Source: Streptomyces celluloflavus (lineage in GTDB: Bacteria > Actinomycetota > Actinomycetes > Streptomycetales > Streptomycetaceae). Taken from it: a stretch of 64,000 nucleotides of DNA. The stretch is from assembly GCA_000720995.1 (NCBI GenBank), contig JOEL01000005.1, positions 1 to 64,000 of the forward strand. The letters are read 5' to 3'. Position numbers and translations under genes: made by a program. Below, piece after piece: positions 48,920-60,092 of this stretch (position 1 is the first letter of the stretch; every line of letters starts with the position of its first letter). Under the pieces are notes generated by a model, which saw only the letters and a program-made list of their open reading frames with translations, made no database searches and had not been told where the DNA came from.

Positions 48920-49487
48920 GGCCGCGCTCTCCGCGGACGCCGTGGTCGGCATCGCACTGCAACTCCTCGACGAGAAAGGCCCCGACGCCCTGACCCTGTC
49001 GGCGGTGGCCGGCCGGGCGGGCGTGGCCACCCCCTCCCTCTACAAGCACGTACGCAACCTCGCCGAACTGCGCGACCTCATGTCGGCGCGGATCATGAAC
49101 GACATCGCCGACCAGGTCGGCCAGGCCGTGCTCGGCCACTCCGCCGACGAGGCGATCCGCGCCCTCATGACGGCCTGGCGCCACTACGCCCGCCACCACC
49201 CGCACCGCTACGCCGCACTCCTGCACCGCCCCGAACCACGGACGGCCCAGGCCGGCCAGCGGCTGCTCGACATCCTCTTCGCCACCCTGCGGGCCTACGG
49301 CATGACGGACTCCGCGGCCATCCACGCGGTCCGCTGCCTGCGCGCGGTCCTCCACGGCTTCGCGGCCCTCGAAGCCCAAGGCGCCTTCCAGCTCCCCGAG
49401 GAACTGGACGAGAGCTACGAACTGCTGACGCACATGGTCATCACCGGACTGCACACCCCCACCGGCTCCCCGCCGCCACCGGCCTGA
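48912..49487 (+). CDS. TetR/AcrR-family repressor
   Basis: A 191-residue regulator with an N-terminal helix-turn-helix (LTLSAVAGRAGVATPSLYKHV near 27-47) and a TetR_C-type ligand domain containing LMTAWRHYARHHPHRYAALL and VRCLRAVLHGFAALEAQGAF. The GTG start lies inside the hydrolase gene (8-bp overlap), so both are co-translated. The 19-bp palindrome upstream of the operon is the likely binding site. Confidence 0.93.
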   Translation: MARAALSADAVVGIALQLLDEKGPDALTLSAVAGRAGVATPSLYKHVRNLAELRDLMSARIMNDIADQVGQAVLGHSADEAIRALMTAWRHYARHHPHRYAALLHRPEPRTAQAGQRLLDILFATLRAYGMTDSAAIHAVRCLRAVLHGFAALEAQGAFQLPEELDESYELLTHMVITGLHTPTGSPPPPA

Positions 49488-49586
49488 GGCCGGCCGCGGC
49501 GGGGGAGCGGCCCGCACGCCGCGACCGACACCGACGCCCCGGCCGGCCCCGACCGCTCAGGGGCGCCGCACCGCGGTGACGGACGC

Positions 49587-50015
49587 TCACCCACCGCACA
49601 CCGGCACCGCCGTCAGCCGGCGCACCGCATACGCGACGGGCACGGCCACCAGCGTCAGCACCGCCGGCGCGGCCAGCGCGGTCAGTGCGGGGTTGACCCA
49701 GGCCGGGACGATCTCCACGCCGCTGCACACCGTGCTGAGCGGAAAGTGGCCCGACGACCGGGGATGGGCCCTGACACCCATCCGGGCCAGGCAGGTCTTG
49801 TCCCCGTACAACCCGGGCGAGTACCACGCGTCCGCATAACCGAAGACCAGAACGGCGGCGCCCAGCGCCGCCACGGACACCAGCCCCAGGGGCCGGGGAC
49901 TCGCCAGCCGCGGCGCGCACCGCTGCCGGATCCTGCGTACGGCGTGCGCGACCAGCCCGGACACGGCCGCGATCAGCACCAGCGCGCCCGGCGGGCCGAA
50001 GAAGACGAGAAACAT
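49587..50015 (-). CDS. small membrane protein of unknown function
   Basis: A 142-residue protein with three likely helices: FLVFFGPPGALVLIAAVSGL at the start, LGLVSVAALGAAVLVFGYA near 45, and LTALAAPAVLTLVAVPVAYA near 110. The loop between the last two (YGDKTCLARMGVRAHPR, TVCSGVEIVPAW) holds two Cys that could pair outside the cell. The ATG lacks a strong ribosome site; a GTG five codons upstream is possible. No family recognised. Confidence 0.65.
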   Translation of the reverse strand: MFLVFFGPPGALVLIAAVSGLVAHAVRRIRQRCAPRLASPRPLGLVSVAALGAAVLVFGYADAWYSPGLYGDKTCLARMGVRAHPRSSGHFPLSTVCSGVEIVPAWVNPALTALAAPAVLTLVAVPVAYAVRRLTAVPVCGG

Positions 50016-50138
50016 GAGGCATCGTCGCACGCCCCCGCCCGCCACCACCGCCGCTGCTGGCCGCGCCCGCCAACGCCGTTGCTGCCGGCCGCGACCGGCG
50101 CCCCGGGGCCGCCGGCGGCGGTGCGATACGGTCGGGCC

Positions 50139-50735
50139 GTGACCAGGACAGAGTGGGACGTACTTCTTCTCGGCGGAGCCTCCGGCATAGGAAAGAGCCG
50201 GGCGGCCGCACAACTGGCCCGGGAAACAGGGGCGTTCATCGTCGAGTTCGACGACGTGGTCAGCGCCGTCCAGAACATCACCAGCGCCGCACAACACCCC
50301 GGCCTGCACCACTTCGACACCGTCCCCGACCCCGGCCGCCTCGACCCCGAGCGGGTGGTGGAGCTGCAGATCGCCACCGCCAACGCCCTGGAACCCGCCC
50401 TGCTCGGCGTCGTCCGCAACCGCCTGACCGTCGACGTGGCGGCGGTGGTCGAGGGTGACTACCTCACCCCGGCCGCCGCGCTGCGGGCGAGGAAGGAGGG
50501 CGCCGCCGCGGGCCGCACCGTGCGGGCGGTCTTCCTCCACGAGGACGACGCCGCCCAGATCACCGCCAACTACACCGACCGCGAACCGGAGCACGGTACG
50601 CAGCGCCGACGAGCGGACATCAGCGCCCGGTACTCCCGCTGGCTCGCCCAGCAGGCCGCGCTCCACGCCCTGCCCGTCGTCGACTGCCGCCCCTGGCACA
50701 CCCTCACCCACCGGCTACGGCAGGCCGCCCACTGA
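50139..50735 (+). CDS. P-loop NTPase, kinase-like
   Basis: A 198-residue protein with a clear Walker A motif LLLGGASGIGKSRAAAQL near residue 9-26, followed by FIVEFDDVV and VVEGDYLTP, the arrangement of small-molecule kinases such as chloramphenicol phosphotransferase-like or 2-phosphoglycerate-kinase-like proteins. It ends with LPVVDCRPWHTLTHRL. Substrate unknown. The GTG start is the best in frame, with a weak ribosome site. Confidence 0.8.
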   Translation: MTRTEWDVLLLGGASGIGKSRAAAQLARETGAFIVEFDDVVSAVQNITSAAQHPGLHHFDTVPDPGRLDPERVVELQIATANALEPALLGVVRNRLTVDVAAVVEGDYLTPAAALRARKEGAAAGRTVRAVFLHEDDAAQITANYTDREPEHGTQRRRADISARYSRWLAQQAALHALPVVDCRPWHTLTHRLRQAAH

Positions 50736-50897
50736 CCGATCCGCCCCCCGGACCGGTACGGCCCTCAGCCGGGCCGCCCGACGCCCGCCGCCCCGCACGG
50801 TTCGTACACCCGGATCTCGTGATCTTCGAATCGCGCTGAGGGAAACGGGACGTACGAGAGAGATGACCTCCCTCCGCGGGCGGCGGCAGGACGCGGA

Positions 50898-52142
50898 TCA
50901 GCCGACCGGGGCCTCCTCCCGCTGCGGCCGGTGCGGCTGGTGCGGCTCCTCGGGGCACCAGGTCCGGGTGCTGGACCGGGCCCCGAGCAGCAGCCCGAAC
51001 GCGGCGCCCACGGTCAGACCCGCCACCAGCCACGGGGTGCCGGGCGCGCCCTTGGCGGACAGCGCCACGCCGATCTGCGGTGCGGCGATGAACCCGATGT
51101 TGGCGCCGGCCGAGTAGAGGCTGATGTTGCGGCCGGCCACCGCCCGGTCGGACAGATGGCTGACATAGCTGAGCAGCGCGGGAAAGACGATCATCTCGCC
51201 CCCGGTCCACAGCAGGGTGACCAGCGCCAGCACGAAACCGTTGGCGGTCAGGCCCATGAGCGTGAAACCGGCGGCGGCCAGACCGAACCCGATCAGCAGC
51301 GACCTCGCGTGCGACATCCCCGACATCGCCTTGTTCAGCGGCACTTCGAAGAGCACGATCGCCACCGCGTTGACGACGAACACCGCACTGGCCCAGTACG
51401 CGGGCAGCCCCAGCCCCTCGATGACATAGACGCTCAGCAGGATCGGCGGCAGCGCATACGCCACGTGCACCGGCAGGGCCAGGCAGAAGATGGTCCAAAA
51501 CCGCGTCTCGCCGTGCGCGGTGGACGAGACCAGCCGCACCCGCTCACCGGCCCGGCCCCGCTCGGGCGCGCCCGACGGCTGGCGCGCCCACAGGACGGCC
51601 GCCGCGACCAGCACGCACACCGCGTTGACGTAGAACAGCGCCAGCGGGGCCACGGCGAACAGCAGCCCGCCGACGGCCGGCCCCACGCCCATGCCCAGGT
51701 TGATCGCCAGCCGGTTGCAGGAGAAGGCGATCTTCCGTTCCTCCGCCGGCGAGCTGGCGACGACCTGCGAGTACGCCGCGGGCGTGTAGATCTCGTACGC
51801 CACACCCCACAGCAGGGCCGCGGCCACCAGCGGCACCACCCCCGACAGCAGCGGGACGACGGTCAGGACGGCCGCGTAGACGACCGACCCCGCCACCATC
51901 ACCAGGGTCGGCCGGATACGGCCGAGGAACACGCTGGCCGAGAGGTCGGCGAGCAGCGCCCCCACGCCGAACGCGCCGACCACCACGCCCACTTCGGCCG
52001 CGCCGTAGCGGTGCTGCCCCAGCAGATACGCGGCGAGGAACGGGAAGGCCATCGTGCCCGCCCGGAACACCAGCGTCACCACGAACAGGGTCCGCAGATC
52101 GCGGTTGAGGCCGCGGACGGTGCGCAGAGTGCTCAGGAACAT
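50898..52142 (-). CDS. MFS transporter in the region 5 operon
   Basis: A 414-residue, 12-helix transporter beginning LNRDLRTLFVVTLVFRAGTM; the loop 2-3 motif is degenerate (LADLSASVFLGRIRP). Layout resembles MDR-type MFS proteins such as YfcJ/MdtH-like pumps. It lies 91 bp downstream of the ATP-grasp ligase gene on the same strand. Pairing of an ATP-grasp peptide ligase with an MFS pump recalls bacilysin (BacD/BacE), so it may export the product. GGGAAG precedes the ATG. Confidence 0.9.
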   Translation of the reverse strand: MFLSTLRTVRGLNRDLRTLFVVTLVFRAGTMAFPFLAAYLLGQHRYGAAEVGVVVGAFGVGALLADLSASVFLGRIRPTLVMVAGSVVYAAVLTVVPLLSGVVPLVAAALLWGVAYEIYTPAAYSQVVASSPAEERKIAFSCNRLAINLGMGVGPAVGGLLFAVAPLALFYVNAVCVLVAAAVLWARQPSGAPERGRAGERVRLVSSTAHGETRFWTIFCLALPVHVAYALPPILLSVYVIEGLGLPAYWASAVFVVNAVAIVLFEVPLNKAMSGMSHARSLLIGFGLAAAGFTLMGLTANGFVLALVTLLWTGGEMIVFPALLSYVSHLSDRAVAGRNISLYSAGANIGFIAAPQIGVALSAKGAPGTPWLVAGLTVGAAFGLLLGARSSTRTWCPEEPHQPHRPQREEAPVG

Positions 52143-52233
52143 GTCCGGCGGCTTCCCGTCGCCGCGCCGTGCGGGGCGTTGCCGGACCGCGCGCGCGAGC
52201 GCGGGCCCGGCCGGCGGGTGGCGGGGCGGGCCG

Positions 52234-53565
52234 TCATGACCCGGCCTCCTCGGGCACCGCCCCGGAGCCCGCCTGGGTCACGGTGAAGAGCTGCTCGGTG
52301 CGGGCGGCGGCCAGTTCGTCGACCGCGGCCCGGAAGGCGTGCGGGTCCGGCTGGTCGCCCCCCTGCCCGCCGCGGAAGCACTCCAGCACTCCGTCGCGGG
52401 CCAGATAGGAGGTCAGGGGCCGGGACCAGTCGCCGGCCTCGGCCGTTGTGTAGAGGCCCACTTCCTGGTCGCTGAGGTCCTTGACCGGGTGGACCTCGGC
52501 GACGGTGCCCTCGGGTGCCTTGAGGAAGGCGGTCGCGCCGATGCCCCGCGCCTGGGTGGGGAACTTTGGCAGCCCCTCCAGGGTGCCCCGGTAGGAGGCG
52601 ATGTGGACGTCGTAGGGGCTGAAGCCGTAGACCCGGTCGATCAGGTCCATGATCCCGTCGCCGCCGGGGCGGGGGGCGACCTCCACCACGCTCAGCTCGT
52701 CCCCGTTGACCAGGACCTCGACATGGGCCAGACCGTGGTCGATGAGCAGCGCGGCACACGCCTCCAGCGCCACCTGGCGCAGCGCCTGGTTGCCGGAGTC
52801 GGCGCTGGGGACCAGCTGGCCCTTCTCGGTGAAGTACGGGGCGCCGGCCTTGGACTTGTCCGTCACGGCCACCACTGCGCGCTCGCCCTCGTGGTTGGCG
52901 ACCTCCACGGAGACCTCATGGGTGGCGGCGAAGAACTCCTCGGCCTGGTAGCGGCCGTCGGCGAAATCGTAGGTGGGGGCTATCTCCAGCAGCGATTCGC
53001 GGCAGTAGTCGAAGGCCGCGGGCAGTTCGCCGGGGCCGTTCACCTTGATGGTGCCGACGTTTCCGGCGAAGTCCCGCGGTTTGAGCACCAGCGGGTAGGT
53101 CAGCTCGGCGGCCGCGTCCCGCAGTTCGGGCAGGGTGCTGAAGAGCCGGTGCCGGGCGCAGGGCACCCCGGCCTCCTCGAACGCCACCTTCATCGTGTGC
53201 TTGTCCCGGGACCGGGCCAGGCACTCGTCGGAGAGTGTCGGCAGGCCGTAGTGGCGGGCGAGGGCGACCGAGACGTGCACCGTCATCTCGATGACGGGGA
53301 CCACCGCGTCCGGCGTCAGGCCCGTCTCCCGCTCGAACGCCTCGACCGCGGCGAGGGCTTCGGCGGCGTCGTAGTAGTCGGCCCTGAGCACATGGTCGAA
53401 GAACCGGTTGGCGCTGTCCGACGCCGGCGCCTGGCTCATCCCGATCACCGGCCCCGGATAGGTGCGCAGCGCCGAGACGATGGCCCGCTCGCGTAAGAGG
53501 ATGTCGGCGCCGAGCAGGAGCAGATAGCGGTTGCCGTTGGCGTGAGCGCGGGCAAGGTTGAACAT
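52234..53565 (-). CDS. ATP-grasp ligase, amino-acid/peptide ligase type
   Basis: A 443-residue ATP-grasp enzyme. An N-terminal pre-ATP domain (YLLLLGADILLRERAIVSAL) is followed by the nucleotide lid KVAFEEAGVPCARHRLF, ELTYPLVLKPRDFAGNVGTI near 150 and the metal-binding block SVVEVAPRPGGDGIMDLIDR near 310. Relatives join a carboxylate to an amine through an acyl phosphate, for example L-amino-acid ligases. Substrates are unknown; co-location with aromatic hydroxylase and aminotransferase genes suggests a modified aromatic amino acid. GAAGGA seven bases before the ATG fixes the start. Confidence 0.9.
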   Translation of the reverse strand: MFNLARAHANGNRYLLLLGADILLRERAIVSALRTYPGPVIGMSQAPASDSANRFFDHVLRADYYDAAEALAAVEAFERETGLTPDAVVPVIEMTVHVSVALARHYGLPTLSDECLARSRDKHTMKVAFEEAGVPCARHRLFSTLPELRDAAAELTYPLVLKPRDFAGNVGTIKVNGPGELPAAFDYCRESLLEIAPTYDFADGRYQAEEFFAATHEVSVEVANHEGERAVVAVTDKSKAGAPYFTEKGQLVPSADSGNQALRQVALEACAALLIDHGLAHVEVLVNGDELSVVEVAPRPGGDGIMDLIDRVYGFSPYDVHIASYRGTLEGLPKFPTQARGIGATAFLKAPEGTVAEVHPVKDLSDQEVGLYTTAEAGDWSRPLTSYLARDGVLECFRGGQGGDQPDPHAFRAAVDELAAARTEQLFTVTQAGSGAVPEEAGS

Positions 53566-54062
53566 GGACGTTCCTTCGGTCAGCTGGTGCGGCCACTGCT
53601 GCCGTCGACGACACACGAGGGGTGGGCTGCATATGCCGACAGCTACGGCGTGCGGCAGGGCCGGGGGCAACTCGGTGATACGGGCGCACAGGTGACGCCG
53701 TCTAAGGCGGACACCCGCCCGCGCGCCGGAAGTCGGCCACGGCGGGCGACGCCACTGCGGACGGATCCGTGCAGACAGGCCGACGGCAGGGTCTCACCGT
53801 GCGAGGTGTGCGCCGGCACGTGAATCGCCGGTCGCACAATTCGATGCGAAAGATCGCCGCTTCGGCGATATCTCCCCGTTGGGCAATTGTCTACAGCTAC
53901 CTGGAATTCCCCCGTTTCGCCGCTGTGTGCGTTCTTCGTACTTTAACAGAGCAGCCCCCCGTAAGGGGGATGTGTCGAACAATGAATGCCCAATTCCCGG
54001 ACATGCCGGGAACGGGGCATTCGGTACGGCGTCGGTACCTCACCTACGGTCGGACAAGGGGC
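53566..54062. other. 0.5-kb intergenic stretch upstream of the ATP-grasp gene
   Basis: No gene recognised. Bases 53840-54030 are notably less G+C-rich and include TTCGTACTTTAACAGAGC, suggesting a promoter region. It separates ahcY (upstream) from the ATP-grasp and MFS genes, so these two may have their own promoter. Confidence 0.45.
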
Positions 54063-55532
<1,470 letters not shown>

Positions 55533-55860
55533 GTCATCTCCTCAAGCATGGTTGAAGCGGCAGCGGGCGAGGGGTGCTCCCGATCCGCATACGGCGGCCG
55601 GGCGGGCTGCTGCGCGCCGGTGGACGGGCGGATGTGCGGATGCCGGCGGCCGCGACAGAGCGACACCCCGATGTTGCTTGTGCCGTGCATCCGCTCCCCG
55701 CCGACATCCCGGTTGACCTGCGGTCAGGTCCCTCCGCCCCGCAGCACGTTACATCCCGGCAAGCGCCAGCGGCACGTGATACCAGCCGACTTGGCCGGAT
55801 GCCGAGCCCCGCGCGCGGGGCGCCGGCGGACGCGGTGACCGGGGGGTGAACAGCGTGTGA
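55533..55860. promoter_or_regulatory. ahcY leader region
   Basis: About 330 bp between the RraA-type stop and ahcY. It contains the perfect inverted repeat GACCTG-CGGT-CAGGTC (55715-55730) nested with TGACC-TGC-GGTCA. An SAH riboswitch was looked for, but its conserved core was not found. The repeat may be an operator or a terminator of the upstream gene. Confidence 0.45.
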
Positions 55861-56559
55861 TCACAGATATCCGAACTCGGCCAGCAACTGGTTGAGCGTC
55901 GCCCCGTCATTGATCTTGTCGCGGATGACGCTCTCCTTCGCCAGGAGCTGCCGCGTCGCCGCCAGCACCTCGTCCGCGAGCGCGGGCGGCACCACACCGA
56001 CACCGTTCTCCTCGGCCACGATGATGTCGCCCGGCTCGATGACCGCACCGTCGATCACGATGGGCACATTGACCCGCACGGGCCGGCCGGCGGCCGGGGC
56101 GGCCGCCGGGCAGCGCCGGGGCATGGTGGTCCGGTACCAGATGGGGAAGTCGAGATCGCGCAGTTCGTCGACATCGCGGACGGCACCGTCGACCACGGCC
56201 CCGGCGATCCCCGCCATCTGCGACAGCGTCGCCATCAGCCCGCCCCACATCGCCATCCGGGTGTTCCCGTGGCAGGCCAGCACGATGACGTCACCGGGCT
56301 GCGCCGTCGGCAGCACCGGCAGGATGTCGACCAGATCGTCCTCGGGCAGGTCGATGGTCAGCGCCGGACCGATGACCCGGTGCTCCCGCTTGACCGACCG
56401 CAGACCGCCGATCGCACCGACGCGCTCCTGGGCGTCGGCGACCAGACAGCTCGGGCTGTACTCCGCCCGCAGCACCTCGTGGAACGCCTCGATCACGTCC
56501 CTGGGCGGCCGGACGAGCTCGTTGTAGACGGTTTGCACCTCGTGCACCTCTCGATTCAT
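55861..56559 (-). CDS. RraA/HMG-aldolase-fold protein (class II aldolase/decarboxylase type)
   Basis: A 232-residue RraA-like protein. Core motifs are VIGPALTIDLPEDDLVDILP, LACHGNTRMAMWGGLMATLS and GAVVDGAVRDVDELRDLDFP, the Asp/Arg-Asp metal-site pattern of 4-hydroxy-4-methyl-2-oxoglutarate (HMG/CHA) aldolases and oxaloacetate decarboxylases. These act at the end of meta-cleavage routes of aromatic compounds. Its presence with an HpaB-type hydroxylase and a muconic-semialdehyde-type dehydrogenase fits such chemistry. It starts 10 bp after the aminotransferase stop, so the two are co-transcribed. Confidence 0.88.
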   Translation of the reverse strand: MNREVHEVQTVYNELVRPPRDVIEAFHEVLRAEYSPSCLVADAQERVGAIGGLRSVKREHRVIGPALTIDLPEDDLVDILPVLPTAQPGDVIVLACHGNTRMAMWGGLMATLSQMAGIAGAVVDGAVRDVDELRDLDFPIWYRTTMPRRCPAAAPAAGRPVRVNVPIVIDGAVIEPGDIIVAEENGVGVVPPALADEVLAATRQLLAKESVIRDKINDGATLNQLLAEFGYL

Positions 56560-56569
56560 CGTGCCGTGC

Positions 56570-57796
56570 CTACCGTGCGCCGCGCAGGCCGGCCGCTTGC
56601 GCGAGCACCCCCGCGAGCTTGCGCACCCCTTCGGATATCTTCTCGTCGGGCACGCGGCTGAACGCCAGGCGCAGTTCGTTGCCGCCCCGGGCGTCCGGAT
56701 AGAACGCCCGCCCCGGTACGTAGGTGACCTTCTCGGCCAGCGCACGGGCCTGGAGCGCCACGGTGTCCACGTGGCCGGGCGCGGTGACCCAGCTGAAGAA
56801 GCCGCCGCCGGGCCGGGTGAAGCGCATCTCCTCGGGCAGGTGGGCGCCGAGCGCGGCCGTCATGAGGTCGCGCCGCGCGCGGTAGAACGTCCGCGAGAAG
56901 GCGATGCCCTGGTCGAACCGCCCCGAGCGCCCGTAGTCCTCCAGCAGCAACTGCCCCAGCGCGCCGGTGCACTGGTCGGTGTTCTGCTTGGCCCGCACCA
57001 GCTGCGCGATCAGCGGGGCCGGCGCCGCGATCCAGCCCATCCGTATCCCGGGGGTGAACGTCTTGGCGAAGGTGCCCACCTGGGCCACCACATCCGGCGC
57101 CAGCGCCCACAGGCTCGGCCGCAGCTCACCGTCGAACCCCAGCTCGCGGTAGGCGACGTCCTCGACGATGAGCATCCCGTACCGGCGGGCGAGCGCGACC
57201 AGTTCCCGGCGCCGCTCGACGGACAGGCTCAGACCGGTCGGGTTCTGGTGGTCGGGTATGACGTACACCAGCTTGGGCGCCGCTCCGGGGCGCTCGCGCA
57301 GCAGCCACTCCAGCGCGGGCACGTCCAGCCCCTCGGAGTCGACCGGTACGGCGTCGACCTGCGCCTGTGCCCGCTGGAACCCGACGAGGGCGCCGAAGAA
57401 GGTGGGGCCCTCCACCACGACCCGGTCACCGGCGTCCAGCAGGCACCGGGTGATGAGCCCCAGGCCCTCCATTCCGCCGCTGGTGATCATGAGTTCGCCG
57501 TCCCCGGGCCGGACGCCCTCCTGGGCGCCGAGCCGGCCCGCGAACCAGTCCCGCAGTCCGGGCAGCCCCGCGGTGGGGCCGTACTGGAGCGCGGCGGGGT
57601 CGCCGATCACCCGCGGGAAACTCTCCGCCAGCGCCGCCCGCGGAAAGGTGTCCGGATGCGGGAACCCGCCGGAGAGGGCGATGGCGTCCGTGCTGCCGGC
57701 CTGGTCGAGGATGGCGGTGATCTCGTCACCGGTGTCACCGGCGACGTGCCGGGCGAACAACTGCTCCCACGACCTGGAACCGAGGTCAACGGGCAT
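56570..57796 (-). CDS. PLP-dependent aminotransferase, class I/II (2-aminoadipate-transaminase-like)
   Basis: A 408-residue fold-type-I aminotransferase. Visible are IALSGGFPHPDTFP, LQYGPTAGLPGLRDW, YVIPDHQNPTGLSLS and the PLP lysine in VGTFAKTFTPGIRMGWIAAP; it ends with the substrate Arg region NELRLAFSRV. Closest in style to LysN/2-aminoadipate and MocR-like transaminases that accept aromatic or long-chain amino acids. The ATG at 57796 lies inside the flavin reductase gene (11-bp overlap). It probably interconverts an aromatic amino acid and its 2-oxo acid in the region 5 pathway. Confidence 0.93.
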   Translation of the reverse strand: MPVDLGSRSWEQLFARHVAGDTGDEITAILDQAGSTDAIALSGGFPHPDTFPRAALAESFPRVIGDPAALQYGPTAGLPGLRDWFAGRLGAQEGVRPGDGELMITSGGMEGLGLITRCLLDAGDRVVVEGPTFFGALVGFQRAQAQVDAVPVDSEGLDVPALEWLLRERPGAAPKLVYVIPDHQNPTGLSLSVERRRELVALARRYGMLIVEDVAYRELGFDGELRPSLWALAPDVVAQVGTFAKTFTPGIRMGWIAAPAPLIAQLVRAKQNTDQCTGALGQLLLEDYGRSGRFDQGIAFSRTFYRARRDLMTAALGAHLPEEMRFTRPGGGFFSWVTAPGHVDTVALQARALAEKVTYVPGRAFYPDARGGNELRLAFSRVPDEKISEGVRKLAGVLAQAAGLRGAR

Positions 57797-58388
57797 AGGT
57801 AGGCCGTCCCATCTGTCCACCGTTCAAGGCGTCCTCCGCACGGCTCGGAGCGGAAGGCCCGTCCTGGCAAGAAATGTCTAATATGTACATTTTTTTACCG
57901 TAGCGCACCAAGGGAGACCCCGAAGCGTTCCAGAGCCCGTCGACCGCCCCGATGTACACGGTGTGGTCACCCGCCAGATGGGACTGACGCACCGTGCACG
58001 TCAGCTGCACCAGCGAATCCGCCACCAGCGGAAGCCGGTCACGCCACACGAAACGGACCAGATCGGGCCGTTGCGCACCCCCCGCGAAATGCTCCGAGAG
58101 CGACTTCTGGTCCGCGCTGAGAACGGAGATCCCGTAGCGGCCGCTCTCGGCTATCCGCCGGTGCGTGGTCGCCGCGTTGGAGACCGAGATGAGCACCAGC
58201 GCAGGGCGCAGCGACACCGAGGTGAACGCGTTCGCGGTCATGCCGTGCGCATCGAGATCGTCCTGCTCGCCCGTCGCGGTGGTCACCACGGTGACCCCGC
58301 TGGCGAACTGCCCCATCGCCTCGCGCAGGTGCGTGGGGTCCACGTCGTCGCGGGTATCGGTGTCGGCACCGCCGCTGCTTGCCATCAC
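57786..58388 (-). CDS. hpaC: flavin reductase partner of the HpaB-type monooxygenase
   Basis: A 200-residue flavin reductase of the HpaC/DIM6 type: REAMGQFASGVTVVTTATGE, the FMN-binding GMTANAFTSVSLRPALVLIS and RRIAESGRYGISVLSADQKS, with HTVYIGAVDGLW near the end. It supplies reduced FAD to the neighbouring oxygenase. GGAGG precedes a GTG-ATG pair; either may be used. It overlaps the aminotransferase start and lies 63 bp after the oxygenase stop. Confidence 0.9.
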   Translation of the reverse strand: MMASSGGADTDTRDDVDPTHLREAMGQFASGVTVVTTATGEQDDLDAHGMTANAFTSVSLRPALVLISVSNAATTHRRIAESGRYGISVLSADQKSLSEHFAGGAQRPDLVRFVWRDRLPLVADSLVQLTCTVRQSHLAGDHTVYIGAVDGLWNASGSPLVRYGKKMYILDISCQDGPSAPSRAEDALNGGQMGRPTYAR

Positions 58389-58451
58389 TGGAATTCCTCC
58401 ATGCCGTGGCCGGCACCGGGGCCGCGCCCGGCGACCGGTACCGGCCCTAGA

Positions 58452-60017
58452 TCAGCGGCCCCGGACGAACGACAGCTCATCGGGGTTGAACAGGTCCGGC
58501 CGCGTCCATCCGTCGAGGTCGTACTCGTCCATGCACTGGTCCACGAACCCCTTGAGCGCATCCGCCTCACCGGAGCTCTGGTACGCCCACAGGGTCTGGA
58601 ACCGGACGGACTCGTGATCACCGCCGTAGTTGCGCTCGTAGAGCTCGTGCCGCCCGCCGAACTCGGTGCCGACGGCGTCCCACAGCAGCTTCAGCAGCTT
58701 GACCCGGTCGATCGCCTGGATCCCGTGCGAACCCCGCAGATACTTGTCCAGATAGGGACGCACATCCGGGTTCTTCCAGTCGTTGGCGTGCGAGTTGAGG
58801 TAGATCAGCCCGCTGCCGAGCGTCTGCTGCAGGATCTCCTTGATCCGCGGATAGCCGATACCCATGAACGTGCGGTACGCCATCCCGTAGCGGACGTTGG
58901 GCTGCACGGCGTCGCCCACCCAGGCGACCGGCGACTTGGCCATCGCATCCGACAGGCCCCAGAACAGGTCGCGCCAGTTCAGGATCTCGCCGATCTGCGC
59001 CTGCACACCACGGAACGTCGACGTGCCCGTCATCTCCACGGCCTTCATGGCGCACCCGGCGATGAAGTCGAGCTTCACCGCGAGGCGGGTGCAGCCGTGG
59101 AAGGTGAAGCGGTCCAGGAAACCCGACCCGTTCGCGAAGGAGTTGGCCGCCTCCGCGTCGTACATGAAGACGTTCTCCCACGGGATGAGCACCCGGTCCA
59201 GCACCATGATCGCGTCGTTCTCGTCCAGCCTGCTCGACAGCGGATAGTCGAACGGGGTCCCCATGACGGCCGCCGCCATCTCGTAGGACGCCCGGCAGAA
59301 CAGCTTCAGCCCCGGGGTGTCCATCGGCACGGTGAACACCACACCGAACCGCTTGTCCCGCAGCGGCAGCCCGTAGTGCGCGATGAAGTTGGCGTTGGTC
59401 AGCGCGGACCCGGTGGCGACCACCTTCGCACCCGAGACGATGAGACCGGCGTCGGTCTCCTCCTCGACGTGCACACACACATCCGCGGTCTGATCGGCCG
59501 GCTGGTCCCGGTCGATCGGCGGGTGGACGATCGCGTGGTTGAAGTACAGCACCCGCTCCTGGGCCCGCTTGTGCCACAGCAGCGCGTTGTCCTTGAACTC
59601 CCCGTAGAAGTCCGCGTTGGCGCCCAAAGTTCCCAGGAACGACGCCTTGTAGTCCGGGCTCCGGCCCATCCAGCCGTAGACCAGCCGCTGCCACCCCACG
59701 ATGGCGTCGCGCGCGGTGATCAGGTCCTCGGCCGAGCGCGCCGTCTTGAAGAAGGGATGGGTGAACCCGCCGTTGCCGGTATCGGTCGGCACCCGCAGCA
59801 CACCCTCGGCCTCCGGCGCGTGCAGCGCGTCGTAGAGCCGGGCGATGGAGCGGGCGCTGTTGCGGAAACCGGGGTGCGTGGTGACGTCCTCGACGCGCTC
59901 GCCGTAGAGATAGATCTCCCGGCCGTCACGCAGCGAGTCCAGATACTCCTCGCCGGTCATCGGACGGACGTCGTTGCGGGTGCTGGGCTGCTCCGGCAAC
60001 GAGGTCGTTGCGCTCAT
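58452..60017 (-). CDS. hpaB: 4-hydroxyphenylacetate 3-monooxygenase family oxygenase (HpaB-type)
   Basis: A 521-residue FADH2-dependent aromatic hydroxylase. It opens with [20 protein letters not shown] and [20 protein letters not shown], contains [18 protein letters not shown], the [20 protein letters not shown] block and [20 protein letters not shown], and ends with [20 protein letters not shown], all typical of HpaB. Such enzymes add a hydroxyl ortho to a phenol or aminophenol. Its reductase partner follows directly. AAGGAG five bases before the ATG. Substrate could be tyrosine, 4-hydroxyphenylacetate or a hydroxyanthranilate-like ring. Confidence 0.94.
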   Translation of the reverse strand: MSATTSLPEQPSTRNDVRPMTGEEYLDSLRDGREIYLYGERVEDVTTHPGFRNSARSIARLYDALHAPEAEGVLRVPTDTGNGGFTHPFFKTARSAEDLITARDAIVGWQRLVYGWMGRSPDYKASFLGTLGANADFYGEFKDNALLWHKRAQERVLYFNHAIVHPPIDRDQPADQTADVCVHVEEETDAGLIVSGAKVVATGSALTNANFIAHYGLPLRDKRFGVVFTVPMDTPGLKLFCRASYEMAAAVMGTPFDYPLSSRLDENDAIMVLDRVLIPWENVFMYDAEAANSFANGSGFLDRFTFHGCTRLAVKLDFIAGCAMKAVEMTGTSTFRGVQAQIGEILNWRDLFWGLSDAMAKSPVAWVGDAVQPNVRYGMAYRTFMGIGYPRIKEILQQTLGSGLIYLNSHANDWKNPDVRPYLDKYLRGSHGIQAIDRVKLLKLLWDAVGTEFGGRHELYERNYGGDHESVRFQTLWAYQSSGEADALKGFVDQCMDEYDLDGWTRPDLFNPDELSFVRGR

Positions 60018-60092
60018 GGATCTCCTTCGGGAGGTGGACGGGCCCCGCGGCCGCCGGCCGCCAGGTCGCTCCGTCCTCGGTGTCACGAGTGG

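Noticed and set aside
55533-55860. SAH riboswitch in the ahcY leader
   Set aside because: The conserved riboswitch core could not be found; only a short inverted repeat is present.
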